Below, piece by piece: positions 44,879-53,729 of a stretch of 64,000 nucleotides of DNA. Location: NCBI GenBank assembly GCA_007753675.1, contig CP036432.1, positions 6,546,394 to 6,610,393 on the forward strand, read 5' to 3'. The stretch comes from Stieleria magnilauensis. GTDB lineage: Bacteria; Planctomycetota; Planctomycetia; Pirellulales; Pirellulaceae. Made by a program: the position numbers and the translations under genes. The first letter of the stretch is position 1. Every line of letters starts with the position of its first letter. Under the pieces are notes generated by a model. That model saw only the letters and a program-made list of their open reading frames with translations. It was not told where the DNA came from and searched no databases.

Positions 44879-47332
44879 TCACCTCTTCCTCATCAGTTCC
44901 GACAGAGCCACCGCGCGGACGATGTCTCGAATTCGATAGTCGTTCTTCTTCGCTTCGTTTTCAATCGCGTGGAGGTCATCTTGATCATCGACGGTGAGCA
45001 CGCGGCGGAGGGCGTAGGTGCAGAGGTGTTCGATGAAGGCCCGTGCGACCTTGTCGCGGTCTTCCAACAGCAGCCGTTTGAACTCGACCGAGTCGGTGAA
45101 CGGGCGGCCGTCGGGCATGACGCCCGAGGCATCCACCGATGGATCGTCTCCGGTCCCCGCTGCAACGCGTTCGTGCGTCCTCCATTGGCCGATGGCGTCA
45201 TACTGGTCGAAGGCGAAACCGAGCGGATCAATGCCTCGGTGACAGGCGGCACAACTCGCATTCTGAGCATGCGCGGCAAGCTTCTGACGGACCGTCGCCT
45301 TGGGACTCTGCGGCGGATTCGGTTCGATCGGATCGACGTTGGCCGGAGGTGGCGGCGGGGTTTTGTTGAAGATCGCTTCGCTGACCCAGACGCCGCGATG
45401 CACCGGTCGGTGGCGGGTTCCGTCGGACGTTAACCCGAGCACCGCGCCCATCGTGAGCAGACCGCCGCGATGGTCGTCCGGCGTCAGCGAGACGCGTTGG
45501 AAGCCGCTGTGGGTCGGTTCCGGCAGCCCGTAGAAATCACAGAGCCGGGCGTTGGCCATCGTCCAGTCGGAACGAAGAAAACCGTCAATGGGCTGGTTTG
45601 TCGCGAACATCTCGCGGAAATACTCGACCGGCTCGGCCCGCATGCTCGCCTCGAGCCAGTCGTCGTAGCCGGGGTAGAGTTGTTTGTCGGGCGGGAACAT
45701 ACCGACACGGTGAAGCTGCAACCACTGCCGTGAGAAGTCATCGATGAAGCGCTCAATGCGGTCGTCCGTCAGCATGCGGTCCACTTCGGTCCCCAGCCCC
45801 GCGCCAATCAATTGGCCGCTGATGGCGGCGGTGAAGAGGCCATCGTCGGGCATCGAACTCCAGAGAAAATACGAAAGCCGCGAAGCGAGTTCCCAGTCCG
45901 TGAGGCGTTCACGGGGCTCGGGGTCACCTTCGACGAGATAGACGAAATTTCGGGAGGTCAGCACGCCCTGCATCGCGATCCGAAAGGCCTCGGCCGCCGT
46001 TTCGCCCGCCTCGCGCTCGACGCGGAACGATTGCAGATAGTGCTCCAGTTCGTCCATCATCACCGGGCGCCGCCAAGCACGTTCGGCGAATCGCCGCAAA
46101 TGCTCCGGGACAACTTCGTCAGCGGCATCATCAGGCGGCAGCACGCCCTCGCGCCGAGAGCGTTCCGCCTCGGTTTGCAGCGGTCCTTCCCACTCAATCC
46201 AATCGAGCAACACGGTGGAGAAGATGCCGTTGCCTTTGTCATCGAACATCTGCGGGGCGTTCGGATTCAGAAGAATAGTCTCGCTGCTATGCGTAAATAT
46301 GTACGACCGACTGGCGATCGCATTTCGGAAGGCGGCACCGCCCCTGCGGTCCACCCCATCGGTGGCGACCACGCAGAAATGCAGCGTCGTCGGCATTTCG
46401 AGAAACACCTCGAACTCATAGACCTGCGGACCGTCCTCTGGTGCCGTGATGTCAAATTCGATCAGACCGTCGACGGTCTCCTCGCCGGTTCGCGTGCCAA
46501 TGCTCAGATGAGCCGGCTGGCCGCCGGGCGGACGGATTCCGCTGGCTTGCAGCCGCATGCGATAAAGCCCGCTGTGTTCCGGACCGGTCTTTCCAAACCA
46601 ATTGGACGAGAGCGCATTCTGAACCCGGCCGGGGAACAGCAAAAAACGCAGCGGCCGCTTGATCCCAAACCGGTCGAGCGTTTCCTGCTGGATCTTCCCG
46701 CCGCCGTAACGCAACTCCGCTGCCGTTTTGCGGACGATGCGAGCGTCGGCGGATGTGGCAGAGAAAGCTCGATCGAGCACGATGTCCGCCGCGCGGTAGT
46801 AGCGGTCGACATGCGACGGCGACAGCGAAAGCTCCGACCCGATGCGCTCAAAACCTCGCCACAGCGTGTCCTCGTTCAACTCCCCCGGCATGAATGGATC
46901 GTAGCGCACCCCGAGCAAGTCATAGACCGTGTTCTGGTATTCTTTGCGGCTGAGTCGATAGTGCGCCACCGCCGGCCGGGCCGCCATCCGCGCCGCGCGG
47001 CCGTCCTTGAGCCGAGCGTCGAGACTCGTCACGAACGCCGCGATCTCATCCTGAGTCGGCTGCGGCTGATCCTTCGGAGGCATTTCGCCACTGTTGACCT
47101 TGTCGAGCGCTTCGGCCCAATGGTGTGAGTCCAGGCCAGCCTTGAAATCTCGCGACAGTCGGTCGATCCGCAGGTCGCCTTCTTCCTCCTGTGAGCCATG
47201 GCAGCCGACGCAATGTTTTTCCAGAAACGCCTCAAAGGGTTCCGTGGCGGACGCCAACGCTGACATGGAAACGGAAGCGGATGCAATGACAACCAGAAGA
47301 AAACGCACCGTCACTCGTTCAACCAATTTCAC
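44879..47332 (-). CDS. DUF1587/1588/1592/1595/1585 planctomycete cytochrome-like protein
   Basis: The frame runs to 47428, but a GTG at 47332 is followed by a good signal peptide ([20 protein letters not shown]), so I take that start (817 residues); the true start is not certain. Near residue 42 is a heme motif in a planctomycete cytochrome domain ([20 protein letters not shown]). Then come DUF1587 ([17 protein letters not shown]), DUF1595 and DUF1592 ([28 protein letters not shown]) and DUF1588/1585 with a second heme-like motif near 693 ([20 protein letters not shown]). The protein is predicted to be exported and redox-active; the substrate is unknown. It forms the classical pair with the DUF1552 gene downstream. 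Confidence 0.88.
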   Translation of the reverse strand: MKLVERVTVRFLLVVIASASVSMSALASATEPFEAFLEKHCVGCHGSQEEEGDLRIDRLSRDFKAGLDSHHWAEALDKVNSGEMPPKDQPQPTQDEIAAFVTSLDARLKDGRAARMAARPAVAHYRLSRKEYQNTVYDLLGVRYDPFMPGELNEDTLWRGFERIGSELSLSPSHVDRYYRAADIVLDRAFSATSADARIVRKTAAELRYGGGKIQQETLDRFGIKRPLRFLLFPGRVQNALSSNWFGKTGPEHSGLYRMRLQASGIRPPGGQPAHLSIGTRTGEETVDGLIEFDITAPEDGPQVYEFEVFLEMPTTLHFCVVATDGVDRRGGAAFRNAIASRSYIFTHSSETILLNPNAPQMFDDKGNGIFSTVLLDWIEWEGPLQTEAERSRREGVLPPDDAADEVVPEHLRRFAERAWRRPVMMDELEHYLQSFRVEREAGETAAEAFRIAMQGVLTSRNFVYLVEGDPEPRERLTDWELASRLSYFLWSSMPDDGLFTAAISGQLIGAGLGTEVDRMLTDDRIERFIDDFSRQWLQLHRVGMFPPDKQLYPGYDDWLEASMRAEPVEYFREMFATNQPIDGFLRSDWTMANARLCDFYGLPEPTHSGFQRVSLTPDDHRGGLLTMGAVLGLTSDGTRHRPVHRGVWVSEAIFNKTPPPPPANVDPIEPNPPQSPKATVRQKLAAHAQNASCAACHRGIDPLGFAFDQYDAIGQWRTHERVAAGTGDDPSVDASGVMPDGRPFTDSVEFKRLLLEDRDKVARAFIEHLCTYALRRVLTVDDQDDLHAIENEAKKNDYRIRDIVRAVALSELMRKR

Positions 47333-47888
47333 ATGCACACCGTCAAAACCACGACTCGCAAGTGAACTGATCCAGCGACCTTCACTCGCGTGCACATCGT
47401 GCGCGAACGTATTCATTCGACCCTTCATGCAATCTCTCTCGATTCACGTATCCATCGACGTCGGCCGAGTCGGTGCTGCTCAAAACCGTTGTGGTAGGTG
47501 GGGCTGTTGCGGTAGGTGGGCAAGCGACGGACGGAAAATCAATGTCGTCGCGTGGACGTTCCGCCGTCTGGCGAGGGCAGCGACGCAGCAGGGGACAGTA
47601 TAGACGGTCATTGACCGCTCGTTGCGAAGTCGCCCACTGGCGATCGCTCGAACTCGGCCCCCAATCCGGCTCCGGGAATTGGCGCGGCGGGAAATCCATC
47701 GGCGACGGCGGATATTCTGCCGCCGCGTCTTCAATGACTGCGTTTTCACGCACAAAAATCGCTCGCCTTGGGTTGGTATGTTTTTTGCCTCCTCACGGCG
47801 CTCCTTGCCAGGGCAGGCGCTCCTTGGCGAATACCGATGTGTCAAACGACCTTCTTCACCCAATCCATTCTCAGCCAGGAAAACTTTC
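47333..47888. other. Divergent intergenic region, no gene seen
   Basis: About 556 bp separate the DUF1592-type gene (minus) from the cyclase-fold gene (plus); the first 96 bp may be coding if the upstream start of the former is used. GGTAGGTGGG occurs twice near 47490-47520 and GGCGCTCCTTG twice near 47800-47830. A sigma-54-like site at 47774 is annotated separately. Confidence 0.5.
47774..47789 (+). promoter_or_regulatory. Sigma-54-like promoter
   Basis: TGGTATGTTTTTTGCC has the -24 GG and -12 GC ten bases apart and fits the looser consensus TGGYAYG, four bases, TTGC. It ends 99 bp before the GTG start of the cyclase-fold gene at 47889. Confidence 0.5.
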
Positions 47889-49073
47889 GTGCAATTTGAT
47901 CGACTCCTCAGCTTCGGTACCAAACGTGTTTCGACCCGCGTGGCGGGTGTGCTCCTTGCCGTCGGATTGGTGGTCCTTGCGATCGGCCAGGACGGTCCAG
48001 CGAAAGCGAACGCACCACAGTCACCCGGACAAACGAATGCCGCGATTGACGAAGCGGTATCGTTGGGGATCAGCTTTTTGAAGAACCGAGGACAATCCGC
48101 CGACGGATCCTTTAGCCCCGAAAGCGGTGTCGCCGTCACCGGATTGTGTGTCCGCGCGATTCTGGAAAACCGTCCGACCGAAGTTGATTCGCCAGCGGTG
48201 AAGAAGGCGTTGCAGGTGATCCTGGATAACGTCCAGCCCGATGGCGGAATTTATGTGAAAGGGTCCAGGCACCGGAACTATGAAACGTCGGTCGCCGTTG
48301 GGGCACTGGTCGCGGCCAACCGCGACGATCGCTTTGACAGCCAGCTCAAACGAGCCGAAGCGTTTTTGAAAGAGATTCAGTGGGACGAAGGCGAGGGCCT
48401 CACGCCCGCGGACCCGGCCTACGGCGGAGCCGGATACGGCAGCCACTCCCGCCCCGATCTCTCCAACACGTCGTTCATGATCGATGCACTGCGGGACTTG
48501 GGCAACGATGCCAACGACGAAGCGATCAAAAAGGCGTTGATCTTCGTCTCAAGATCACAAAACCTGGCCGGCCACGGAAATGATTTGCCGCACGCCGCGT
48601 CCGAAGGTGATGGCGGGTTCTATTACACCCCTGCCGCCGGCGGTGAAACCAAAGTGGTCGGAGGGGACACGCGCGACGGTGGCGGCGGACTTCGCAGCTA
48701 CGGATCGATCACCTACGCGGGTTTCAAAAGCCTGATCCATGCCGGGCTAACGGAATCCGATCCGCGTGTGATCGCCGCCATGAACTTTATCCAGGACCAC
48801 TATTCACTGACCGAAAATCCGGGAATGGGACAGGCCGGGCTGTATTATTACTACCACACCTTCGCCAAAGCACTTGGCGCCGCCAAGCTCCGCGTGCTAA
48901 CCGACGCCGACGGCAACAATCATGTGTGGAATCGTGAATTGGTCGTGACGTTGACCGACGCCCAACAAGACGACGGGTCATGGGTCAATCGATCCAGTGA
49001 TCGGTGGATGGAAGGCAACCGAAACCTTGTCACCGCATACTCGCTGTTGGCGTTGTCCTATTGCCGAGAATGA
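47889..49073 (+). CDS. Exported squalene-cyclase/prenyltransferase-fold protein
   Basis: I chose GTG 47889, preceded by AGGAAAAC, because a signal peptide follows (VAGVLLAVGLVVLAIGQDGP); the frame opens earlier at 47622 but that part is arginine-rich shadow sequence. The 394-residue protein has repeated alpha/alpha-toroid motifs (AVSLGISFLKNRGQSADGSF, YETSVAVGALVAANRDDRFD, NTSFMIDALRDLGND, DDGSWVNRSSDRWMEGNRNL) with QW-like QxxDGSW units. This is the terpenoid-cyclase/protein-prenyltransferase fold, common in planctomycete exported proteins where enzymatic activity is unproven. I see no DxDD or DCTAE cyclase motif. Confidence 0.82.
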   Translation: MQFDRLLSFGTKRVSTRVAGVLLAVGLVVLAIGQDGPAKANAPQSPGQTNAAIDEAVSLGISFLKNRGQSADGSFSPESGVAVTGLCVRAILENRPTEVDSPAVKKALQVILDNVQPDGGIYVKGSRHRNYETSVAVGALVAANRDDRFDSQLKRAEAFLKEIQWDEGEGLTPADPAYGGAGYGSHSRPDLSNTSFMIDALRDLGNDANDEAIKKALIFVSRSQNLAGHGNDLPHAASEGDGGFYYTPAAGGETKVVGGDTRDGGGGLRSYGSITYAGFKSLIHAGLTESDPRVIAAMNFIQDHYSLTENPGMGQAGLYYYYHTFAKALGAAKLRVLTDADGNNHVWNRELVVTLTDAQQDDGSWVNRSSDRWMEGNRNLVTAYSLLALSYCRE

Positions 49074-49086
49074 CGACACCCGGCTT

Positions 49087-49205
49087 GCGGCCTGTCGATT
49101 TAATCGATGTGCCGAAATCAACGCGATGATGTTCAGCGCGACGCGTGAGCGAGTTGCGCCGTGTGGCCCCTTGCTTACGCATGCGGGCTTAAATCGACAG
49201 GCCGC
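49087..49205. repeat. Inverted-repeat element, 17-bp perfect arms
   Basis: GCGGCCTGTCGATTTAA at 49087-49103 is exactly complementary to TTAAATCGACAGGCCGC at 49189-49205. The 85-bp interior carries GACGCGTGAGCGAG and CTTGCTTACGCATGC, which partly pair. It starts 13 bp after the cyclase-fold stop, so it could act as an mRNA 3' structure, but it has no T-run; a small mobile repeat is equally possible. Confidence 0.75.
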
Positions 49206-49253
49206 TTGCCCGGTCCCTTCGCTGCCGCATCAGCCTTTGACGCAGTCACCGGG

Positions 49254-49655
49254 TCATCGGTCGAGGTTCCACCATGTGATCGACAGTTGCAGCACGGTCG
49301 CAATCGAGACCCAGACGAAATACGGCAACTGTGCCGCGGCAACCCACCGGTAGTGTTTCCACACCGCCACCATCATCCAGATGATCGTCGCCCAGACGAT
49401 CAGGATGTCGAGTGCGGCCAACGGTAGGTTTCGCAGCCCGAATTGGATGGCCGTGAAGACCAGGTTGGCAACCAGATTGATGGCAAACGGCAACGCCACC
49501 TTCCATGGAACTTTTTTCCGAACAGCTTGTACGAACACGAAGGTAAACGTGAGCAAGATGATTGGATAGAGGATCTGCCAGATCAGACCGATGGTTGCTG
49601 GTTCGGGCGTCCACGAAGGTTTGGCCAGTGAGTCGTACCAGTCTTTCCAAGCCAT
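49254..49655 (-). CDS. tspO: TspO/MBR family membrane protein
   Basis: The 133-residue protein has five predicted membrane helices. It shows the family's PSWTPEPATIGLIWQILYPI loop, ALPFAINLVANLVFTAIQFG with the conserved W/N-rich helix partly altered (usually LNxxWSxxFF), and the end YFVWVSIATVLQLSITWWN. TspO/MBR proteins bind porphyrins and are tied to tetrapyrrole and stress regulation. The 43-bp gap to the next minus gene suggests it was co-transcribed with the hydrolase that is now split by an insertion sequence. Confidence 0.88.
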   Translation of the reverse strand: MAWKDWYDSLAKPSWTPEPATIGLIWQILYPIILLTFTFVFVQAVRKKVPWKVALPFAINLVANLVFTAIQFGLRNLPLAALDILIVWATIIWMMVAVWKHYRWVAAAQLPYFVWVSIATVLQLSITWWNLDR

Positions 49656-50161
49656 CTGCGCATCCTGAAATCAGATTGGGGGAAGCGTTTCGCCGCGATC
49701 AGTGGTCGACGTGGGTGAAAAAGTTCACGATTGCCCGTTCATGCCATCGCTGGCCATCCTGATCGAGGAACCCCGTGTGGCCGCCCGACTGGGCAAGCGC
49801 GGGGAAGAGCGGTCCTTCCGCCGACCAATCTCGATCGCGAAACACGTCGTCATCGACCACCGGATCGTCCATCGCATGAAACAACAACGTTGGGATTGAG
49901 ATTTCATCAAGGACATAAATCGCAGAATTTTCGCGATAGAACTCTTCCGCGTTTTCATAATCGAACCGCGGCGCGGTAAACCGATCGTCCAAGTCCCAAA
50001 CGGAACGGGCCGATTGGATCACCTGCCGCTCCTCGTCGCAAAGGTCGCTCCCTTCACGAAGAAGTTCTTTTCGCTGGCGATGCAACAGGTAGCGATCGAA
50101 CAAGCGGTTGGCACCACGTCGCAAGTTTTGTGACGTCGTGTGCATGTCCAGGGGTGTAGAG

Positions 50162-51448
50162 CACGACGATCGCACCAAAATCTGGTTTCAGTATTCGTCG
50201 AAGCCTTGCCTCAGTGAACCCCTCTGCCAATAAATTCAGCCAGACTGGTTTTTCACTGCCCTGTTATGGAGATGGCAATGGCTTCCCAAATCGATGTGTT
50301 TCACGAGTGTTTTGATCAGGTCGGCGACCCGCGAGTCGCAGGCCGGACAATCCATCCACTTAACTCGATTCTGTTTTTGGTTGTCTCGGCGGTCATCGCA
50401 GGCGCGGACGGACCTGATGAGATCGAAAGCTTCGGTGGTGAGAAACTGGATTGGCTATCCAAATTCGCCGACTTTGATGCCGGCATTCCGTCTCACGATA
50501 CCATCACGCGAGTGTTGTCCCTGATCAAACCAGCCGAGTTTCAGAAGGCGCTGCTTCAATGGCACGCTCATCTCTGCGAGATTAATTGGGATCACGCCAG
50601 CAAGGACGACAATCGTCCCGTTCACGTTGCGATCGATGGCAAGACGGTGCGCGGATCCTATACCGATGCGGAGAAATCTGATGCGATTCATATCGTCAGT
50701 GCCTGGGCGACCGCAAATGGTGTCACGCTTGGGCAAACCGAGGTCGACTCAAAGTCCAACGAAATCACGGCAATTCCCGAATTGCTCGATCTAATCGACT
50801 TACGCAATTCGATCGTGACGCTCGATGCCATGGGATGCCAAAAGTCGATTGCTGAAAAGATCGTCGAGGGAGGTGGCGACTATCTGTTCGCTGTCAAAGA
50901 CAACCATCCCAAGCTCTGTGCTGCCATCGCCGATCACTTTGAGATGGCCCATAACGATGGGCTCACAGCCCACGGTGTTCGGGCAATGACGACCACAGGA
51001 AAGCAGGCCGCGCGTGAAGAGGAACGCTTCTATGCGACCTGCCCAATTCCAAAAGCACTTCGCGAACTGACCGACCAGTGGAAAGGAGCAAAAAGTATCT
51101 GCCAAGCGAATACTTGCACGACTCGTGGTGACCGGCAATCAAGCGATGTTCGCTACTACATTTCGAGCCGACCGGCGCGGGTGCATGAATTCTCAAATTG
51201 TGCTCGTAGCCATTGGAGTATAGAGAGCATGCACTGGGTCCTCGATGTCGTGTTTCATGAGGACTCCAGTCGGCTCCGAACCAAGAACGCGACATCGAAC
51301 ATGAGCTTTGCTCGTCGGTTTGTGACGACGCTTCTCAAGCGAGACACTCGGAAGAAGAGCCTCAGGCGGAAGCGAAAAATCGCTGGCTGGAACAGCGAAT
51401 TCCTCGAGAAACTCCTGTTTGCAGCCTAATTTTGGTGCGATCGTCGTG
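50162..51448 (+). mobile_element. ISAs1-family insertion sequence, complete
   Basis: The 1287-bp element has perfect 20-bp terminal inverted repeats (CACGACGATCGCACCAAAAT at 50162-50181, complement at 51429-51448) and a 10-bp target duplication GGGTGTAGAG at 50152-50161 and 51449-51458. It holds one transposase gene whose stop codon touches the right repeat. All parts needed for movement appear intact. Confidence 0.97.
50266..51429 (+). CDS. ISAs1-family transposase (DDE type)
   Basis: The 387-residue protein matches the ISAs1/H-repeat transposase layout: an N-terminal domain (FDQVGDPRVAGRTIHPLNSI, VVSAVIAGADGPDEIESFG, GIPSHDTITRVLSLI), the first catalytic aspartate in VAIDGKTVRGSY, the second in IVTLDAMGCQKSIAEKI with GGDYLFAVKDNHPKL after it, and the third acidic region near HWSIESMHWVLDVVFHEDSS (W-x-IE). 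It cuts and rejoins the ends of its element. The gene fills the element and shows no frameshift. The start could be the ATG at 50266 or one of the two in-frame ATGs just after it. Confidence 0.95.
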   Translation: MEMAMASQIDVFHECFDQVGDPRVAGRTIHPLNSILFLVVSAVIAGADGPDEIESFGGEKLDWLSKFADFDAGIPSHDTITRVLSLIKPAEFQKALLQWHAHLCEINWDHASKDDNRPVHVAIDGKTVRGSYTDAEKSDAIHIVSAWATANGVTLGQTEVDSKSNEITAIPELLDLIDLRNSIVTLDAMGCQKSIAEKIVEGGGDYLFAVKDNHPKLCAAIADHFEMAHNDGLTAHGVRAMTTTGKQAAREEERFYATCPIPKALRELTDQWKGAKSICQANTCTTRGDRQSSDVRYYISSRPARVHEFSNCARSHWSIESMHWVLDVVFHEDSSRLRTKNATSNMSFARRFVTTLLKRDTRKKSLRRKRKIAGWNSEFLEKLLFAA

Positions 51449-52232
51449 GGGTGTAGAGATACCGGCGGCGATCGAAAATGGTGAATCGTCTCCGGTCTCC
51501 GCGAGATACCGCAACAACACGTTGCCGCCGAGCGAAAACGCGACCGCCGCCAAACCGTGTTCACACCAAGTCGACCGGTCGGTTCGCAAATACTCGCACA
51601 AGTCACTCAAATCATCGGTGAACCCGGGATGGTGGAATCGTCGACAGCTTTGCGCCGAATCCCCTGCGCCGCGGTTGTTCCATAGGACGACCGGAAAACC
51701 GGCTTCAAGCAATCGCTCGGCCATGCTGAGCATGTAGCCGCTACGGGCGTGACCGCCCATCCCATGGACGATCACCACCAGCGGCCGGTCGGAGCCAGGG
51801 CCCTGGGCCGGCAAATAATAGCCACTCAGCACGTCCGGTGGTGTCTGATCTCCGACGATATCGAACTGGACGCTACCGGGCCATCGGTCCGTGTCCAAGT
51901 CTGTTCGAACCGCTTTGATGGACAGCGTCTGAAGCCAACCACCACGCCACCAACGATTTGGGACGAAGGGGTCAAGCCACGGGAAGTGTTCCAGGCCGAA
52001 GCGTAGATTTGAATCGTTGCCGATCGTTTCATTGCTCATCGGCACCATCCTACCTGAAATCTCGTCGGCCTGACTGAATCGAAGGCCTGAATCGAAGGCC
52101 CCCTTGGCCCCACTTTACCAGTTCACAGCAAACGCCGTTCCGTCGCTGTGACGAGAGTTGCTGCAGACGCATTGCGAGACGATCCGGGCTCGACGCGAAA
52201 CGCCGTACGCTGGCGAGCCGAGGCGACGAGCA

Positions 52233-53132
52233 TCACTTGGGCGCAGATCCGCCACCCCCATGGCCTCGCCGCTGTCGATGCGTTGTGCCGGAAAGTCCTC
52301 GGAAGTACTCTCGCCAACTTTGGTGGGGACGACCGGCGGCTGTCTCGAATTGACTTTCGTTATCGGCGGCCCCATTGCGGATTCCTTCGTAGATTCCCGC
52401 GATGATGTTGCCCAGGAACTCGCCGAGATCTGCGACACGATCGGCTCGATATTCGGCAACCGACATCTCGCGGTAGTTCAAGTCGGTGCCGAATGCGCTG
52501 TTGAGGTAGTCGGCCAATGTCGCTTGTGTGATCGCTTCACCGTGCAAGTTGTAAGTTTGACCGTTGTGTTTCGGCTCGGTCAGCATCCGCGAGTAGGCGA
52601 ACGCCAGTTCGCTGCGTGTCGTGTAGCCGCACAGTCCGTCGCCGGCGCAGTTCGCGATTTCCCCCCGTTGCTTGTAGGTTTCGATGTACTCGACGTCGGG
52701 CTCGATGTAGATTCCGTTACGGCCGATCACCCACTCCAGACCACTGTCGCGGACGTCTTGTTCGGTTTGCCGATTGCTTTGCACGATCGGCGAGAATGCG
52801 GTGTTTTCTTCGGCTCCTTGGATACTGGTGTAAACCATCTTGGTCACCCCAGCCGACTTCGCCGCTTCGATCACGTTGCGGTGCTGGCCGATCCGATTGT
52901 CGGGGGTGTCCATTCCGGACACCAGCAAGACGGCGTCGATCCCTTGCAGCGAGTGTTCGAGCTCCGTTGGCGATCCGTAATCACCGGGCCGGATGTCGAC
53001 ACCCAGTGTCTGGGCTTTTTGAGGTGTTCGGGCGAGACCAACCACATTTTCCTTGCCGACCCGTTCGATCGTCGCTTTGACGATTTCCGAACCGAGCTGG
53101 CCACTGGCCGACGTCACTGCAATTTTCTTCAC
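52233..53132 (-). CDS. NmrA-like NAD(P)-binding reductase (QorB/YtfG type)
   Basis: The 299-residue protein starts MKKIAVTSASGQLGSEIVKA, the atypical SDR glycine motif, followed by GLARTPQKAQTLGVDIRPGD, VLLVSGMDTPDNRIGQHRNV, AKSAGVTKMVYTSIQGAEEN and GLEWVIGRNGIYIEPDVEY. This matches the NmrA-like group that includes E. coli QorB, an NADPH:quinone reductase. The family lacks a free catalytic YxxxK in some members; here the role is inferred. About 20 residues after REYFRGLSG are glycine- and histidine-rich and look like an extra tail. Confidence 0.88.
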   Translation of the reverse strand: MKKIAVTSASGQLGSEIVKATIERVGKENVVGLARTPQKAQTLGVDIRPGDYGSPTELEHSLQGIDAVLLVSGMDTPDNRIGQHRNVIEAAKSAGVTKMVYTSIQGAEENTAFSPIVQSNRQTEQDVRDSGLEWVIGRNGIYIEPDVEYIETYKQRGEIANCAGDGLCGYTTRSELAFAYSRMLTEPKHNGQTYNLHGEAITQATLADYLNSAFGTDLNYREMSVAEYRADRVADLGEFLGNIIAGIYEGIRNGAADNESQFETAAGRPHQSWREYFRGLSGTTHRQRRGHGGGGSAPK

Positions 53133-53420
53133 CTGACTCTCCCTGTGTAAGACAACGGTTCCCGGCGGTGCCTGAACTCCGTCTCGCTATTGATTCTACA
53201 TCGCATCCATCGAATCACGAAACGCAACGCCACGCTCGGTTGACTTGCTCCCGTTCTTTGGAACAGGCGCGACAGCAGGTCATCATCGGGGGCGAGCTTG
53301 CAGAGAACACGCGCAGCGACGGGCTGCCGCTGTCCGTTTCACGGCCATCCTGGTCGCGAAACGTCCAGCGCACCGTCTGGCAACGGTGATTTACGCCACG
53401 AAATTCGCTGCAATTACCTT

Positions 53421-53436
53421 TGGCACGACAATCGCA
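53421..53436 (+). promoter_or_regulatory. Sigma-54-like promoter of the DUF1328 operon
   Basis: TGGCACGACAATCGCA has the -24 TGGCACG box complete and GG/GC ten bases apart; the -12 box is TCGC instead of TTGC. It ends 73 bp before the ATG at 53510. The surrounding gap 53133-53509 contains no gene I can support. Confidence 0.5.
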
Positions 53437-53509
53437 TTGAGGGGAAAGTCCTCGCACGGCGGTGACGTTCACGGCCACGAGGCAAACCATTCAACCCTTG
53501 GAGAATGCC

Positions 53510-53677
53510 ATGTTAGGCTGGGCTTTAACCTTTTTGATTATCGCTTTGATCGCTGGTGTGCTCGGCTTTGGCGTCGTTGCCGGAACCGCTGCTACGATCG
53601 CAAAAATTTTGTTCGTCGTGTTCCTGGTCCTGTTCATCATTGGACTGGTCATGGGACGACGCGGACCTGCCGTTTGA
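53510..53677 (+). CDS. DUF1328 (YtjA family) small membrane protein
   Basis: The 55-residue protein starts at ATG 53510, preceded by TTGGAGAATGCC as ribosome site, and reads [20 protein letters not shown], then [20 protein letters not shown]. Two membrane helices with the family pattern '[13 protein letters not shown]' make the call firm. DUF1328 proteins are small, of unknown function, often induced by stress. It is the first gene of a six-gene same-strand run and lies behind a sigma-54-like site. Confidence 0.93.
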   Translation: MLGWALTFLIIALIAGVLGFGVVAGTAATIAKILFVVFLVLFIIGLVMGRRGPAV

Positions 53678-53729
53678 GCCCCGCCTCGATCGGCACCACG
53701 TGAGAACTCTAGCAGACATGACATCGTGA

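Larger units (their letters stand above)
49699..52048 (-). pseudogene. YheT-type alpha/beta hydrolase split by an ISAs1 element
   Basis: The 5' part (52048 down to 51459) and the 3' part (50161 down to 49699) join exactly in frame when the element and one copy of its 10-bp target duplication are removed, giving 350 residues with GISTP-LDMHT across the junction. The rebuilt protein is a YheT/AB-hydrolase-4 member: PLVVIVHGMGGHARSGYM, nucleophile elbow AVAFSLGGNVLL, acid DDPVVDDDVF and GGHTGFLD with the catalytic histidine. The insertion falls between nucleophile and acid, so both halves should be inactive. The sequence is otherwise undamaged, so the insertion is recent. Confidence 0.93.

Noticed and set aside
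45812-47128. A 438-residue plus-strand frame opposite the DUF1592-type gene
   Set aside because: Shadow of the real gene; arginine-rich and without recognisable motifs.
53168-53703. Plus-strand frames upstream of and over the DUF1328 gene
   Set aside because: Composition unlike protein and one overlaps DUF1328 in another frame.
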